Assembly (NCBI GenBank): GCA_022709755.1
Contig: JAKLIF010000001.1
Span: 124,001 to 188,000 of the forward strand
Source of the DNA: Elusimicrobiota bacterium
GTDB lineage: Bacteria; Elusimicrobiota; Elusimicrobia; FEN-1173; JAKLIF01
Direction: 5' to 3'
DNA length: 64,000 bases
Below are positions 1 through 9,220 of the stretch, one piece after another. The notes under the pieces are model-generated. The model saw nothing but the letters and a program-made list of their open reading frames with translations, was not told the origin of the DNA and made no database searches. A program made the position numbers and the translations under genes. Position 1 is the first letter of the stretch. Each line of letters opens with the position of its first letter.

Positions 1-1859
1 TCTTCCAGCGACGGGCGATCGTCCTCGCTGGCGAGCCAGCGGGGGATATCATGGTTCAATGACACGGTCTGGACCGACGTCCGGGGAACGGCTTCCCTGA
101 ACAGATGGCCGACGTCACGACTTTTCAAGAATGTCTCCATATCCTTCAAAATGGTCTCGGGAATCCCCGCCGGACGGGACTGGCGACCCAGAACGCGCAG
201 TTCGGCCAACGCCAGATCCAGGCATTCCGCATAATGGCGCGAGAGGAGGACGGCCTTGTATTTGCGCAAGAGATTGTCCCCATATCCCCCCGCCCGGAGC
301 TGTTCGTAGCGGCCCTCCGTGTTGAAAAACCCGATGAGCGCCTCTCTCGACTCGAAAAGTTCCTCCTGGGTCTCCCGAAGATACGACCGATAGACGGAAG
401 AGATCTCCCCGCCTTTCCGGATCCGGTCGTGAAGGGCGAAGATCCATCGGGACACGTCCCAACGGTTCTCCAGCAGGTATTTTTTGATCGGGTACATCTC
501 CAGAGACCCGGCGAACACGGTGATGACCAGCGACAGGGCGCGTAATTCCATGTAGTCCTCGAACGGCATGTCCTTCGTCCCGACGACGACCTTCTCGGTC
601 TCGTAGATCCGGACGCCGTCCAACTCCGAAAAACAGCGCGGCACGATCCGGAACCGGGTGTCGAACCCGTAACGCCGCTCATATTCCTTGGTGGAGATCA
701 ACGTCCCGTTCAAGGCCATGAGCGTGTAGATCACGATGTTCTGCACGTTCGAATTCAACACCGTGGAAACAGTCTTGATGAAGCTCTCTTTCGTCTCTCC
801 GGGCAGGGACAGGATCAACTCCGTCGCGGTGTTCTTGTCGATCTTCAGAGCCACCTCTTTTTGAAAGGCGGTGAATTCGTCGAAAGGGAGGTTGTGCCTC
901 TGGATGTTCTTCAAGACGGAGGGTGTCAGGGTCTGGAGGGCGATGCTCGGAGTGAACTTGTATTTCAGAAGCGAAATCAGATTCAGAAGTTTTTTGGGGT
1001 CCTTCCCCGAATTGACGTTGAAATTCCGTGGCCAATCGTATTTATCCTGGACTTGCCGTATCACCCGGGCGATCTCGATGTCCTCCTCGAAAAGGCCGAA
1101 GTTGGTGTTGGCGAGGTAAAGAGTCACGTCGGGCCGGTCCCGGAACCGTTTTCCCAGATAGTCCATATCGGCGGCGAATATCGGGGCGGACTGGAAGAGC
1201 ATGCGCGAATAATACGCGTCGCTGGTATGGCAATAGGCGCATCGGAAAGGACATCCCCGATGCGTCTGCAGGAACGGACTGAACCCGTCGTCGAGAAAAC
1301 CGTCGAACCACCCTTCGGCGTAGAGCGGGCCGAACCCGTCGAGCGACTCCAGGCGCGGCGGCCGTCCGGCCGGCTCGTTCAACTCCCGTGTCCGGGAGTC
1401 CAGCGAATAGGTCCCCGCCGGGGGCGAATCATGCAGTCCCTCCGCTTTTTCGCCGGAGACCAGCCGTTGGACCGCGTCGGAGAACGGGATCTCTCCGTCA
1501 TAATTGACGCCCAGGTCCACGAAAGGTCTCAATTTCAAAAATTCCGCCTTTTCCTCCGCGGAGGAAGGGAGGTTGGGCCCTCCGGCCACGATGAAACAGC
1601 CGGGGTGGGCTTTCTTGGCGAGACCGGCGGCGTGGAGGTTCAGTTCGCTGTTCCAGGAATATTGAGCGAGGCCGAGACAGTCCGGCTGCCAGGTTTTCAG
1701 ACTCTCCAGGAACCGGAAGGGGTCCTTGAAGATCCGTATGTCGAACTCGTGCCGCACGTGGTCTTTCAGATGTTTCGCGATCAGCACGGACCCCAACGGC
1801 GCGGTGTTGGTATGAACACCGACCGTCATATGGTTGAGGTCGAGAAAAGCGATCTTCAT
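1..1859 (-). CDS. B12-binding-type radical SAM protein (3' end cut by window edge)
   Basis: At least 619 residues are visible, with the C terminus beyond the left edge. The N-terminal ~150 residues look like the cobalamin-binding-like domain of B12-type radical SAM enzymes. The 4Fe-4S/SAM motif CPFRCAYC has its cysteines at residues 203, 207 and 210, and a TIM-barrel-like region follows. The start at 1859 lies 11 nt after the ptmG stop, in the same direction, so it is probably the distal gene of the nonulosonate operon. Such proteins do methyl transfers or rearrangements; here a sugar or lipid tailoring step is plausible, but the substrate cannot be read from sequence. Confidence 0.85.
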   Translation of the reverse strand, partial: MKIAFLDLNHMTVGVHTNTAPLGSVLIAKHLKDHVRHEFDIRIFKDPFRFLESLKTWQPDCLGLAQYSWNSELNLHAAGLAKKAHPGCFIVAGGPNLPSSAEEKAEFLKLRPFVDLGVNYDGEIPFSDAVQRLVSGEKAEGLHDSPPAGTYSLDSRTRELNEPAGRPPRLESLDGFGPLYAEGWFDGFLDDGFSPFLQTHRGCPFRCAYCHTSDAYYSRMLFQSAPIFAADMDYLGKRFRDRPDVTLYLANTNFGLFEEDIEIARVIRQVQDKYDWPRNFNVNSGKDPKKLLNLISLLKYKFTPSIALQTLTPSVLKNIQRHNLPFDEFTAFQKEVALKIDKNTATELILSLPGETKESFIKTVSTVLNSNVQNIVIYTLMALNGTLISTKEYERRYGFDTRFRIVPRCFSELDGVRIYETEKVVVGTKDMPFEDYMELRALSLVITVFAGSLEMYPIKKYLLENRWDVSRWIFALHDRIRKGGEISSVYRSYLRETQEELFESREALIGFFNTEGRYEQLRAGGYGDNLLRKYKAVLLSRHYAECLDLALAELRVLGRQSRPAGIPETILKDMETFLKSRDVGHLFREAVPRTSVQTVSLNHDIPRWLASEDDRPSLE

Positions 1860-1870
1860 CGGAAAACCTT

Positions 1871-3070
1871 TTATTTCACCCTGTGTTTCAACACCCATTG
1901 ACCGCTGCTTTTATCCCAGAGGTGGGGTGACATCGTCCGGTAGAGGTCGATCACCTCCCAGAACTCCTCTTCGTTGATCTTCAGGTATTCCAGGAATTCC
2001 GGGAAGTATTTTTTAGGGAACTCGCCGTCATAGCGGTGGACGAGGCTGATGCCCTCCTCCCGGGTGATGTGACCGTCCCGGATCTCGTGGGCGGCGTCGG
2101 ACGTGGCCCGTCCGATCCCGAATTTGACGAACCCCAGATAGAAATGGAACCCATCGGTCTTATCATCCAGACTGGCGTATTTGGAATATGTCCCCTCGGA
2201 GCGGACGGGATTGGCCTGAAAGCCGGTGTGCTCGGCGGTGTAATAATAATTCTCCTGCGGCACCCATTTCTTGTAATAGGAGAACCAATGCATCTGCGCG
2301 TCGATCTTCCTCAATTGATCCAGCGGCGGGTGCCAGTAGAAACTGAACTTCTCGTGTTCGACCTCCTGCTTCGTAAAGACGCCGGCCCGCAGTCCCTCTT
2401 CCGTCAACGCCGTCAGGCTGGATCCGGCAAAATAGAGTTCGCTCCAATCCTCGACGTCCTCGTAGGGCTTCCCCTTGTTCTTGGTGGACCCTCCGTATTC
2501 GATCTCACCGCTCTCTCCGTAGAACACCAGCGGGATCCCGAACTTGACCGACATATGGAACGCCAGCGCCTTCTGACCCAGACCGAACACCTTGAAGTGG
2601 TCCCCCCACAGCTCGAACGCCACTTTGGACAGTTTCCTGTGCAAGACGCCGTTCGGGAAGACCAGGACGTTGTCGAAACCGGAGTCCTTGAACGCGAGGT
2701 AGTTTTTCCACCCGATGTCCGTATAGATGTGGGGAGCCCACGTCACCGTCAACGGATGCATCCCGTAAACGTATTTCAACTGATGGGCGACATATCCGCT
2801 GTCTTTCCCCCCGCTGCCCGGCACGATGCAATCGTAGCTCCCGTCCTTGGAGCGGTAACGGTCGAGCAGGTCGACGAGCATCTTTTCGCGCTCGTTCCAG
2901 TCGATGACGTTGTGTTTTTCATGGGCATAATGGCAGGCGCTGCAGACCCCTTTGTCGTCGAACGTGATCCGGGGGCGCTGGTTGGACACCACGCACTTGG
3001 TGCAATAGGTGACATGTTCCGGCCGATGCTCGAGCTGTTTATCCAATGTCTTTCCACCGAATAGCAACAT
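1871..3070 (-). CDS. ptmG: N-acetyl sugar amidotransferase, PseA/WbpG/PtmG family
   Basis: Protein of 399 aa. It has zinc-type cysteine pairs at C23/C26 and C43/C46 and an ATP-pyrophosphatase PP-loop SGGKDS at 86-91. This family converts an N-acetyl group on a sugar into an acetamidino group using ammonia from a HisH/HisF pair, as WbpG-HisH2-HisF2 does for Pseudomonas O antigen. That pair lies directly upstream here. I chose the ATG at 3070 because GGAGGAG sits just upstream; a longer in-frame reading to 3244 lacks homology-like sequence and would overlap hisH. The context predicts acetamidino-legionaminic acid as product. Confidence 0.9.
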   Translation of the reverse strand: MLLFGGKTLDKQLEHRPEHVTYCTKCVVSNQRPRITFDDKGVCSACHYAHEKHNVIDWNEREKMLVDLLDRYRSKDGSYDCIVPGSGGKDSGYVAHQLKYVYGMHPLTVTWAPHIYTDIGWKNYLAFKDSGFDNVLVFPNGVLHRKLSKVAFELWGDHFKVFGLGQKALAFHMSVKFGIPLVFYGESGEIEYGGSTKNKGKPYEDVEDWSELYFAGSSLTALTEEGLRAGVFTKQEVEHEKFSFYWHPPLDQLRKIDAQMHWFSYYKKWVPQENYYYTAEHTGFQANPVRSEGTYSKYASLDDKTDGFHFYLGFVKFGIGRATSDAAHEIRDGHITREEGISLVHRYDGEFPKKYFPEFLEYLKINEEEFWEVIDLYRTMSPHLWDKSSGQWVLKHRVK

Positions 3071-3084
3071 GGGTTCTCCTCCGC

Positions 3085-3732
3085 TTACAGTTCTATGAAA
3101 CTTTTCAACAGGGAGAGGCCGTGCTCTCCGCTGCGTTCCGGGTGGAACTGGCATCCCCACAGGTTCCCGCGATGGGTCACCGAACAGAACCGGTCTTTTC
3201 CATACTGGGTCTCGGCCACGACCGCCGCCGGCTCCTCCGGACAACAGACGAACGAATGCACGAAATAAAAGTAAGTCCCGGGAGACACCGACGCCAGGAT
3301 CCCTTTTTCCCAGGCGGGACCGGCGGACGGCTTTTCGACGCTGTTCCAGCCGATCTGCGGGATCTTCAATTCCGTGATCTCGGATTCGGACCGATGGAAA
3401 CGCACGACCTGCCCGCGGATGAAATCAAGTCCCCGGTGTTCTCCGAACTCGAAACTTTTCGTGAACAACAGTTGCATCCCGAGACAGATACCCAGCATCA
3501 TCTTGCCCTGGTCGACGGATTCCTTCAACACGCCGATCAGGTCCGCGCGATCCAACTCCTGCATCGCCTTCTCGAACGCCCCCACCCCCGGCAGAAGGAT
3601 CCTGTCGGCCCGCCGGATCACAGCCGGGTCCGACGTGATCTCCGCCGAATATCCCAGGAAAGTGATAGCGCGCTGGAGATTGAACAAATTCCCCATGCGA
3701 TAATCGACGATGACGATCTTGTCTTGTCTCAT
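3085..3732 (-). CDS. hisH: HisH-type glutamine amidotransferase subunit
   Basis: A class I glutaminase of 215 aa. The nucleophile lies in GICLGMQ (C83) and the His-Glu pair in FHPE (H197, E199). It hydrolyses glutamine and passes ammonia to its synthase partner. Seven nt separate it from hisF and 14 nt from the PP-loop amidotransferase. No other histidine genes are nearby, so it most likely feeds ammonia to sugar amidation, like HisH2 of Pseudomonas or the copies beside pseA/ptmG in Campylobacter, and not to histidine synthesis. Family assignment is firm; the sugar role is inferred from context. Confidence 0.92.
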   Translation of the reverse strand: MRQDKIVIVDYRMGNLFNLQRAITFLGYSAEITSDPAVIRRADRILLPGVGAFEKAMQELDRADLIGVLKESVDQGKMMLGICLGMQLLFTKSFEFGEHRGLDFIRGQVVRFHRSESEITELKIPQIGWNSVEKPSAGPAWEKGILASVSPGTYFYFVHSFVCCPEEPAAVVAETQYGKDRFCSVTHRGNLWGCQFHPERSGEHGLSLLKSFIEL

Positions 3733-3739
3733 CCCATCC

Positions 3740-4612
3740 TCACGAGAGCGGCCAGCGACACGGAATCCCCCGGGAACACAGGAATTCCTTCACCCGGCCG
3801 ATGCTGGAGACGGCCAATTGAGTGCTCATGAAAGGAGTTCCGCCGCGGTTCTTCTTGAGAAACTCGATGTTCCCCTCCGCCTCATAATTCTCCCGGGTGG
3901 CGACCGACGACAGGTAGTTGTAATGAAAGATGGACGAGGCGCACACGGCATCCACCCCGGGGAGCCCCGCCACGTCGGCGACGTGTTCCGGACGGCCGCA
4001 CCCGCCGCAGACGATCAGTGGGACGGTCAGCGTCTCCGAGAGCCTCCGGACGAGGTTCAATTCATATCCCTTGGCCGTCCCCTCCTGGTCGATGGAGGTA
4101 ACGAGGATCTCCCCGGCCCCCAAGTCCACCAGTCGCCGGGCCCAATCGAAGACGTCGAGTTCCGTGAACTCCCGCGCGTTGTCCGTGTAGGCGTAATATC
4201 GACCGTCGATCAATTTGGCCTGTATGGATCCGACGATGCACTGAGACCCGAACATCTTCGCGCCCTGGGTGATCAGATCGGGCTGATGGACCGCCGCCGT
4301 GTTGATGGCGATCTTGTCCGCGCCGGCACAGAGGAGGTTGCGCATGTCTTCCAGCGAGCGGACTCCGCCGCCCACCGTCAAGGGGATGAACACGTTCTCG
4401 GCCGTCTTCTTCACGATCTCCAGCAGGTTGTTCCGTCCGTAAAGGCTGGCCACCGCATCGATGTAGATCAACTCGTCGGCGCCTTCCCGGTAATAGGTGT
4501 GCGCAAAGTCCCACGGTTTCCCCAGGACTCGCAATCCCTCCAAATGGATCCCTTTGACGAGGTTGGGACCCTTGATGTCCAGCCGGGGAATGATCCTGAG
4601 GGTCCTGCGCAT
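3740..4612 (-). CDS. hisF: HisF-like cyclase subunit, probable ammonia channel for sugar amidation
   Basis: Protein of 290 aa with the HisF (beta-alpha)8 barrel pattern. The first catalytic Asp is kept ([10 protein letters not shown]12), as are the VGGGVRS and [11 protein letters not shown] segments. At the second catalytic position, AIDAK in classical HisF (Asp130 of the Thermotoga enzyme), this protein reads SIQAK, so the Asp has become Gln. That argues against imidazole-glycerol-phosphate synthesis and for a structural or ammonia-channelling role with HisH and PtmG. Only 1 nt separates it from the upstream CMP-sugar synthetase gene. Confidence 0.88.
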   Translation of the reverse strand: MRRTLRIIPRLDIKGPNLVKGIHLEGLRVLGKPWDFAHTYYREGADELIYIDAVASLYGRNNLLEIVKKTAENVFIPLTVGGGVRSLEDMRNLLCAGADKIAINTAAVHQPDLITQGAKMFGSQCIVGSIQAKLIDGRYYAYTDNAREFTELDVFDWARRLVDLGAGEILVTSIDQEGTAKGYELNLVRRLSETLTVPLIVCGGCGRPEHVADVAGLPGVDAVCASSIFHYNYLSSVATRENYEAEGNIEFLKKNRGGTPFMSTQLAVSSIGRVKEFLCSRGIPCRWPLS

Positions 4613-4613
4613 C

Positions 4614-5315
4614 TCATTTCCTCCGTTTCAGAAGACTCTCGGCGACGAGGAAATCGAACGCATCGTCGATGTCGACCGACCGTTCCTTGGGCATGAGGTA
4701 TATCCGGCTCCCCGGCAGGATGACGCGACGGCCCCGCAGCAAGGTCTTGGTCCACCAGACATAGACGGAGGAATTCATGTCATAGACGGTCGGCGCGGAT
4801 TGACGGGTCTTGAACTCTCCCGGATTGACCAGCGTGACGGCCCCCCGGGCGTTGATTTTGACCATGTTGAAATAGGGGTTCCGATGCGCCTCGGCCACGG
4901 AAAAAACGCTGGGTGCGCGTCGACGGACCAGGAGGTCGATGCTCTCGTCGATGTCGCGCACGCCCCTCAACGGGGTCGTCACGTGCAAGAGCACGATGAT
5001 GTCATAGGCCCCGTCGTCCCGATCACGGAGCCAGTTCACGGCGTGCACCAGCACGTCGACGGTCCCGGAAGAGTCCCTTGCCAACCGGGCCGGACGGAGG
5101 AACGGGACTTCCGCTCCGTGCCGGCGCGAGACGGCGGCGATCCGGGGACTGTCCGTCGACACGATCACCCGGTCGATGTAACGGGACTTCCGGGCCTGAT
5201 CGATGGTATAGGCGATCAGGGGCTTCCCGGCCAGGAGACGGATGTTCTTTCCGGGCAGACCCTTCGAACCGCCCCGTGCCGGGATGATGCAGAGTATCCT
5301 GAACTTGCCGTACAT
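4614..5315 (-). CDS. legF: CMP-nonulosonate (acylneuraminate-type) cytidylyltransferase
   Basis: Protein of 233 aa. The N terminus carries the CMP-sugar synthetase signature IIPARGGSKGLPGKN, followed by VIVSTDSP and, further on, an HVTTPLR segment. Enzymes of this family (NeuA, LegF/PtmB, PseF) activate a nonulosonic acid as CMP-sugar before transfer to the surface. The start at 5315 overlaps the stop of the upstream oxidoreductase by one base (TGATG), consistent with translational coupling. Given the GDP-route genes upstream, legionaminic acid or a derivative is the likeliest substrate, but sequence alone cannot exclude a sialic acid. Confidence 0.9.
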   Translation of the reverse strand: MYGKFRILCIIPARGGSKGLPGKNIRLLAGKPLIAYTIDQARKSRYIDRVIVSTDSPRIAAVSRRHGAEVPFLRPARLARDSSGTVDVLVHAVNWLRDRDDGAYDIIVLLHVTTPLRGVRDIDESIDLLVRRRAPSVFSVAEAHRNPYFNMVKINARGAVTLVNPGEFKTRQSAPTVYDMNSSVYVWWTKTLLRGRRVILPGSRIYLMPKERSVDIDDAFDFLVAESLLKRRK

Positions 5316-6250
5316 CAGGCCCTCCCCGACAATTCCAGGGCGCGGATCCCGTCGGGCACCCCGATGAGGGGGCGTTCGCGGCCGGCGACACACCGTATGA
5401 AATGAGCCAACTCGTCCCGATAGGTCTTGTCCAGATCGAAGAATCTCTTGTCTGTCAGGACTCGGCGCCGCCCCGGAGAGAGGATCTCCATCCGTTTCCC
5501 GATCAGGTCACACTCCAAAACCGCTTTGGTTCCGACGATCCGGATGGTGCGGCGCGGGATCCTCTGAAGATAATCCATGTGCACGGAACACGTGAACCCG
5601 TCGGCGTATTGATAGAGTCCCTCGAAGAGACTCTCGACCTTGGACTCAAGCCCTCCCGCGCGCGAACGCATGGTCGCGTGTCGGACGGGGTCGCCGAACA
5701 GATATCTCATGTAATCGATCTCGTGGGAGAGGTCCAGGGCGACGCCGCCTCCCCGTTTCGGATCGGCGCTGTAAGTCCTCTTCCAATCGCGGCCCGGCCG
5801 CCAATCGGGCAGATATTGCCCGACCTCGAAGCGAGCGCTGTAAACCGTCCCCAGCACCCGGCGGTCGAGCAAGCCCTTGATGTGACGGATCGCCCCCAAA
5901 AATCTGAAGTTATAGGCGATGAATATCTTCCCCCGACGGGCCCACGGGAGCAGGCGCCTCGCCTCTTTCAAAGAATGTGAAACCGGTTTTTCGATGAAGA
6001 CCGGCATCCCCCGTTTCAAAAACGGGACGGCCGTTCCGACGTGCCGATCCGTTTCGTTGCAGATCATTGCGAAATCGGCCGCGACACCGGCGGCGCTCCC
6101 GATGACCGTCACCCGGGCCGGGAGTCCGCCCAAGGGGCGGAGGCAACCCGGGCGGCGGCTCACCACACGGATGTCCCGCACGCCCATCCCGGCGAGATTC
6201 CGGATGTGTCTCCGACCGATCGATCCGCAACCGATGACGAGCGCTCTCAT
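5315..6250 (-). CDS. ptmF: Gfo/Idh/MocA-family oxidoreductase (PtmF-like)
   Basis: Protein of 311 aa. The N-terminal Rossmann motif is GCGSIGRRHIRNL, the family signature EKPVS lies near residue 95, and the C-terminal alpha/beta domain is typical. A homologue (ptmF) sits at this place in the Campylobacter legionaminic acid locus between ptmA and legF/ptmB. There PtmA and PtmF are thought to take part in making the glucosamine precursor used by PtmE, although their exact steps are not well settled. The start was placed at MRALVIG because the upstream in-frame sequence overlaps the SDR gene. Confidence 0.85.
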   Translation of the reverse strand: MRALVIGCGSIGRRHIRNLAGMGVRDIRVVSRRPGCLRPLGGLPARVTVIGSAAGVAADFAMICNETDRHVGTAVPFLKRGMPVFIEKPVSHSLKEARRLLPWARRGKIFIAYNFRFLGAIRHIKGLLDRRVLGTVYSARFEVGQYLPDWRPGRDWKRTYSADPKRGGGVALDLSHEIDYMRYLFGDPVRHATMRSRAGGLESKVESLFEGLYQYADGFTCSVHMDYLQRIPRRTIRIVGTKAVLECDLIGKRMEILSPGRRRVLTDKRFFDLDKTYRDELAHFIRCVAGRERPLIGVPDGIRALELSGRA

Positions 6251-6255
6251 GGGGT

Positions 6256-7020
6256 TCACCAGGCCGTCCATCCCCCGTCCACCAGGAGGTTGATCCCCGT
6301 GACGTAGGACGAGGCGTCGGACGCCAGATAAGCGACCGCTCCGACGATGTCGCCGGGATCGGCCATCCGGCCCAGGGGGGTCCTTCGGACATACTGTTTC
6401 ACGAAAGCCGGCGACTGCCCGTCCGCCACACCGCCGGGAGACACGGCATTGACCCGCACCCCTTTTTTCCCGTAACGCGTGGCCAGATACCGCGTGAAAG
6501 CGATGACCCCTCCCTTGATGGCGGCGTAGGCGGCCGGGGTGGTCATGGACGTTTTTTCGTAGATGCCGAAGTCCGGCCCCACGACACCATAGATGGACGC
6601 GATGTTGATGATGGATCCTCCTCCCGACTCCGTCATCATCTCCGCCGCGATCTGGGACGAGAAGAAATATCCGCCCAGGTGGGCGTCCACGTTCTTCTTC
6701 CACGACTCGGCCCTCTTCTCGCCCGACGGGGTACCCCAATCCTTGGTCCGCGGATAGGCGCAATTGACGAGGATATCCAACCGTCCTTCCCTCTTCCGGA
6801 CCTTCTCGAAAGCCGACCGGATGGACGATTGTCTCGTGATATCGAGTTTCACCGTCGACCGGCCCGCCGGCGATCGAGGAGGGCGGCTGTCGGCGCTCGT
6901 GACGCGGGCACCCAGAGAAACGAGCCCTCTCACGATCTCGCGGCCGATGAGCCCTTCTCCTCCCGACACCACGGCGACACGCCCTCTGCAGCTGAAAAGT
7001 TGTCCATCCATACCGGTCAT
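6256..7020 (-). CDS. ptmA: SDR-family oxidoreductase (PtmA-like)
   Basis: A classical short-chain dehydrogenase of 254 aa. It has a GGEGLIG nucleotide-binding turn near residue 20, an N-C-A-Y element, a catalytic Ser in the IASIYG segment, a YAAIK Tyr-Lys pair and a C-terminal INLLVDGGWTAW segment. It overlaps the epimerase gene upstream by 4 bp (ATGA), and ptmF begins 5 nt downstream. In the Campylobacter legionaminate locus PtmA has the same neighbours. The substrate is presumably an amino- or ketohexose on the way to GlcN-6-P or a derivative, which is inference. Confidence 0.85.
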   Translation of the reverse strand: MTGMDGQLFSCRGRVAVVSGGEGLIGREIVRGLVSLGARVTSADSRPPRSPAGRSTVKLDITRQSSIRSAFEKVRKREGRLDILVNCAYPRTKDWGTPSGEKRAESWKKNVDAHLGGYFFSSQIAAEMMTESGGGSIINIASIYGVVGPDFGIYEKTSMTTPAAYAAIKGGVIAFTRYLATRYGKKGVRVNAVSPGGVADGQSPAFVKQYVRRTPLGRMADPGDIVGAVAYLASDASSYVTGINLLVDGGWTAW

Positions 7021-8204
7021 CCCCTTTCGGTCCTTTTGAACATCGGAACGTCATAAAAAGGTTTCTGCACCGTCTTGATCCGTCCGGAAAAGCGCTTAAG
7101 GACCGCGACGATTCGACGGGCCGTCCGTCCGTCTCCATACGGGTTCCGGACGCGGGAGCATCTCTTTTGGAAAGAAACGCTCAGCGCCTGACGGATCGCC
7201 GCGCGGATGGAGGGTTCATCGCCGCGACAATTAATGACACTCGGGGCCATCAACCTGCCTTTTTGACGGTCCCCGACATTGACCGTCGGCGTCCCCAACG
7301 AGGGAGCCTCGATGATCCCGCTGGAAGAATTCCCCACGACCGCATCGACATAGGACACGGCGGAGAGATACCGGGCGGCGCCCAACGACGGGACACAGAC
7401 CGACCGGCCGGGATGGGCCCTGACGAACCCGTCGATGCGCGACATGATGGCGCGGCCTCCGACGTCCGCGTTGGACGCGGTGAACAGGACCCGCAGGTCC
7501 GGAAAGGATTCCAACGACTTCAACAGCGGATCGATCTGATCCCCGGCCGGGACCCTCCTCAGTGTTTCCGGATGGAACGTGACCAAGACGCTCCGCGGCC
7601 CGAATGAAAAACCGATGTCCCTTTCCAGACGCGTCCGGGGGATCCGCGAGACGCTCCGGATGTTGTCGATCCCCAAAGCGCCGACGTTGAAAACCCGGTC
7701 GGGGCTCTCCCCCAACTGGATGACGCGGCGCCGGTATTCCGCATTGGACGTGAAGTGGAGATGGCTCATCTTGGTGATGGAATGACGCCACGCCTCATCC
7801 GCCACGCCTTCGGTCAGTTCCCCTCCATGGAGATGGGCGATGGGGATCTTGAGCAGGTATCCCGCGACGGCGCAGGCGAACGTCTCGAAGCGATCGCCCA
7901 AAAGCACGAGGAAATCCGGATCCAACCGTTTCAAGGCGCGCACACATCCGACCAAACCGGCCGACAGAGCCCGGGCGATATCCTCCTCGGTCCGGGTCGA
8001 CGTCGGGATGCGGACCGTCTCGTGGATGGAGAACCCATCCGCCCGGATCTCGCGGTGGGTGTCCCCGTAGCGGGAAGAGAGATGCGTCCCCGACACGATG
8101 AGCGCGGCCCTCACAGAGCGGTCCCGGCTCATCTCAACCAGCAACGGCCGGAACAGACCATATTCGGCGCGCGTCCCCGTGAACACCGCGATCTTCATCG
8201 TCAT
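7017..8204 (-). CDS. legG: NDP-sugar 2-epimerase, hydrolysing (LegG/NeuC type)
   Basis: Protein of 395 aa with the NeuC/WecB fold signatures: TGTRAEYG near the N terminus, LLGDRFETFA, HLHGGELTEG and a C-terminal GNSSSGIIEAPSLGTPTVNVGDRQ-like stretch. These enzymes invert C2 of a UDP- or GDP-N-acetylated sugar and release the nucleotide, giving the ManNAc-type acceptor for the PEP-condensing synthase. The start overlaps the legI stop by 4 bp (ATGA); MKIAVFTG two codons later is an alternative start. Position between legI and ptmA, and the GDP-sugar genes upstream, favour LegG over NeuC. Confidence 0.9.
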   Translation of the reverse strand: MTMKIAVFTGTRAEYGLFRPLLVEMSRDRSVRAALIVSGTHLSSRYGDTHREIRADGFSIHETVRIPTSTRTEEDIARALSAGLVGCVRALKRLDPDFLVLLGDRFETFACAVAGYLLKIPIAHLHGGELTEGVADEAWRHSITKMSHLHFTSNAEYRRRVIQLGESPDRVFNVGALGIDNIRSVSRIPRTRLERDIGFSFGPRSVLVTFHPETLRRVPAGDQIDPLLKSLESFPDLRVLFTASNADVGGRAIMSRIDGFVRAHPGRSVCVPSLGAARYLSAVSYVDAVVGNSSSGIIEAPSLGTPTVNVGDRQKGRLMAPSVINCRGDEPSIRAAIRQALSVSFQKRCSRVRNPYGDGRTARRIVAVLKRFSGRIKTVQKPFYDVPMFKRTERG

Positions 8205-9202
8205 AGCCGTATCAACTCATCCTTCCGGAAATCCCTTTTGGCCCGTGTTCCGATGACAGCATCCCAGCGCATCGGGCTGAGGCCGGTCCCGGGCCTCTTC
8301 GTCGTGAGGTTTTGCGGGGTGAACCTCTCCCCCCGGACGATGTCCCTCCGGGCGACGATGCTTTTCCGGACGACGAGGTTGGCCCGCTCGGACGGGGCGG
8401 GCTTTTTATCGCCGGTCCCGAGGGCCCGCTCGACGTTCCGGACGGCCATCACCATCTTTGAAAATTCATCGGGCTCCAGGCTGGCGGCGTGGTCGGGGCC
8501 CGGCAGCCGGCGGTCGAGCGTCATATGTTTCTCGATGACACGGGCGCCCAGCGCCGCGGCGGCCACCGCCGCCTCGTATCCGGCGGTATGGTCGGAATAA
8601 CCGACCTCTCCCCCGAGGGCTTTCTTCATGGTGAGCATGGCCCGCAGATTGACGTCGGAAAACGGGGCCGGATATTCGGTCGTGCAATGGAGCAACGTCA
8701 CGCGCCGCCGGGGCGTCCCCGCGCGCACGATCACGCGGACGGCGTCCCTCACTTCGCCGAGCGTCGACATCCCCGTGGAGAGGATCACCTTCCGGCCCAA
8801 GGCGCCGATCTCCCTCAGATACGGCTTATTGGTGATCTCGCCGGACGGGACCTTGATGATGGGGACGCGCAACGACGCAAGGAACCGGAGACTGTCCGAA
8901 TCGAAAGGAGAGGACAGGAAGAGAATCCCTTTCTTCCGACAATAAGCGGCGAGCCTCCGTTGATCCGCGGAGGAGAGCTCCAGCCTCTTCAGCATCCCGA
9001 GTTGGGATTCCCGGGCCGACGTCGTTTTTTTCTGATATCCCACCTTGGACGCCAGGGGGGTCGCCAGCGATTCCGCATGAAAACTCTGGAACTTGACGGC
9101 ATCGGCACCGGCCCGACGGGCCGCCTCCACGAGCCGGCGGGCGAGGGTGATCGACCCGTTGTGGTTGACACCCGCCTCGGCGATGATGAAAACTCCGGTC
9201 AT
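8201..9202 (-). CDS. legI: Nonulosonic acid synthase, NeuB/LegI family
   Basis: Protein of 333 aa. It is a PEP-dependent condensing enzyme that joins a 6-deoxy-mannosamine-type sugar with PEP. The N-terminal barrel has IIAEAGVNHNG, DAVKFQSF, LSSPFD, IKVPSGEI, STGMSTLGE, HCTTEYPAP and GYSDHT. The C-terminal SAF/antifreeze-like domain (about 275-333) contains the RKSIVARRDI and GTGLSPM segments. Length and both domains are complete. It lies 18 nt after the formyltransferase gene and overlaps legG. Family membership is certain; legionaminic rather than pseudaminic or neuraminic acid as product is inferred from the operon. Confidence 0.92.
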   Translation of the reverse strand: MTGVFIIAEAGVNHNGSITLARRLVEAARRAGADAVKFQSFHAESLATPLASKVGYQKKTTSARESQLGMLKRLELSSADQRRLAAYCRKKGILFLSSPFDSDSLRFLASLRVPIIKVPSGEITNKPYLREIGALGRKVILSTGMSTLGEVRDAVRVIVRAGTPRRRVTLLHCTTEYPAPFSDVNLRAMLTMKKALGGEVGYSDHTAGYEAAVAAAALGARVIEKHMTLDRRLPGPDHAASLEPDEFSKMVMAVRNVERALGTGDKKPAPSERANLVVRKSIVARRDIVRGERFTPQNLTTKRPGTGLSPMRWDAVIGTRAKRDFRKDELIRL

Positions 9203-9220
9203 AGGTCTCTCGCGACGATC

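Noticed and set aside
3070-3244. N-terminal extension of the PtmG-like protein to 3244
   Set aside because: The extra residues are low-complexity, overlap hisH, and a strong GGAGGAG precedes the ATG at 3070.
3085-4612. hisH and hisF as part of histidine biosynthesis
   Set aside because: No other his genes are adjacent, a PP-loop sugar amidotransferase is next, and the second catalytic Asp of HisF is replaced.
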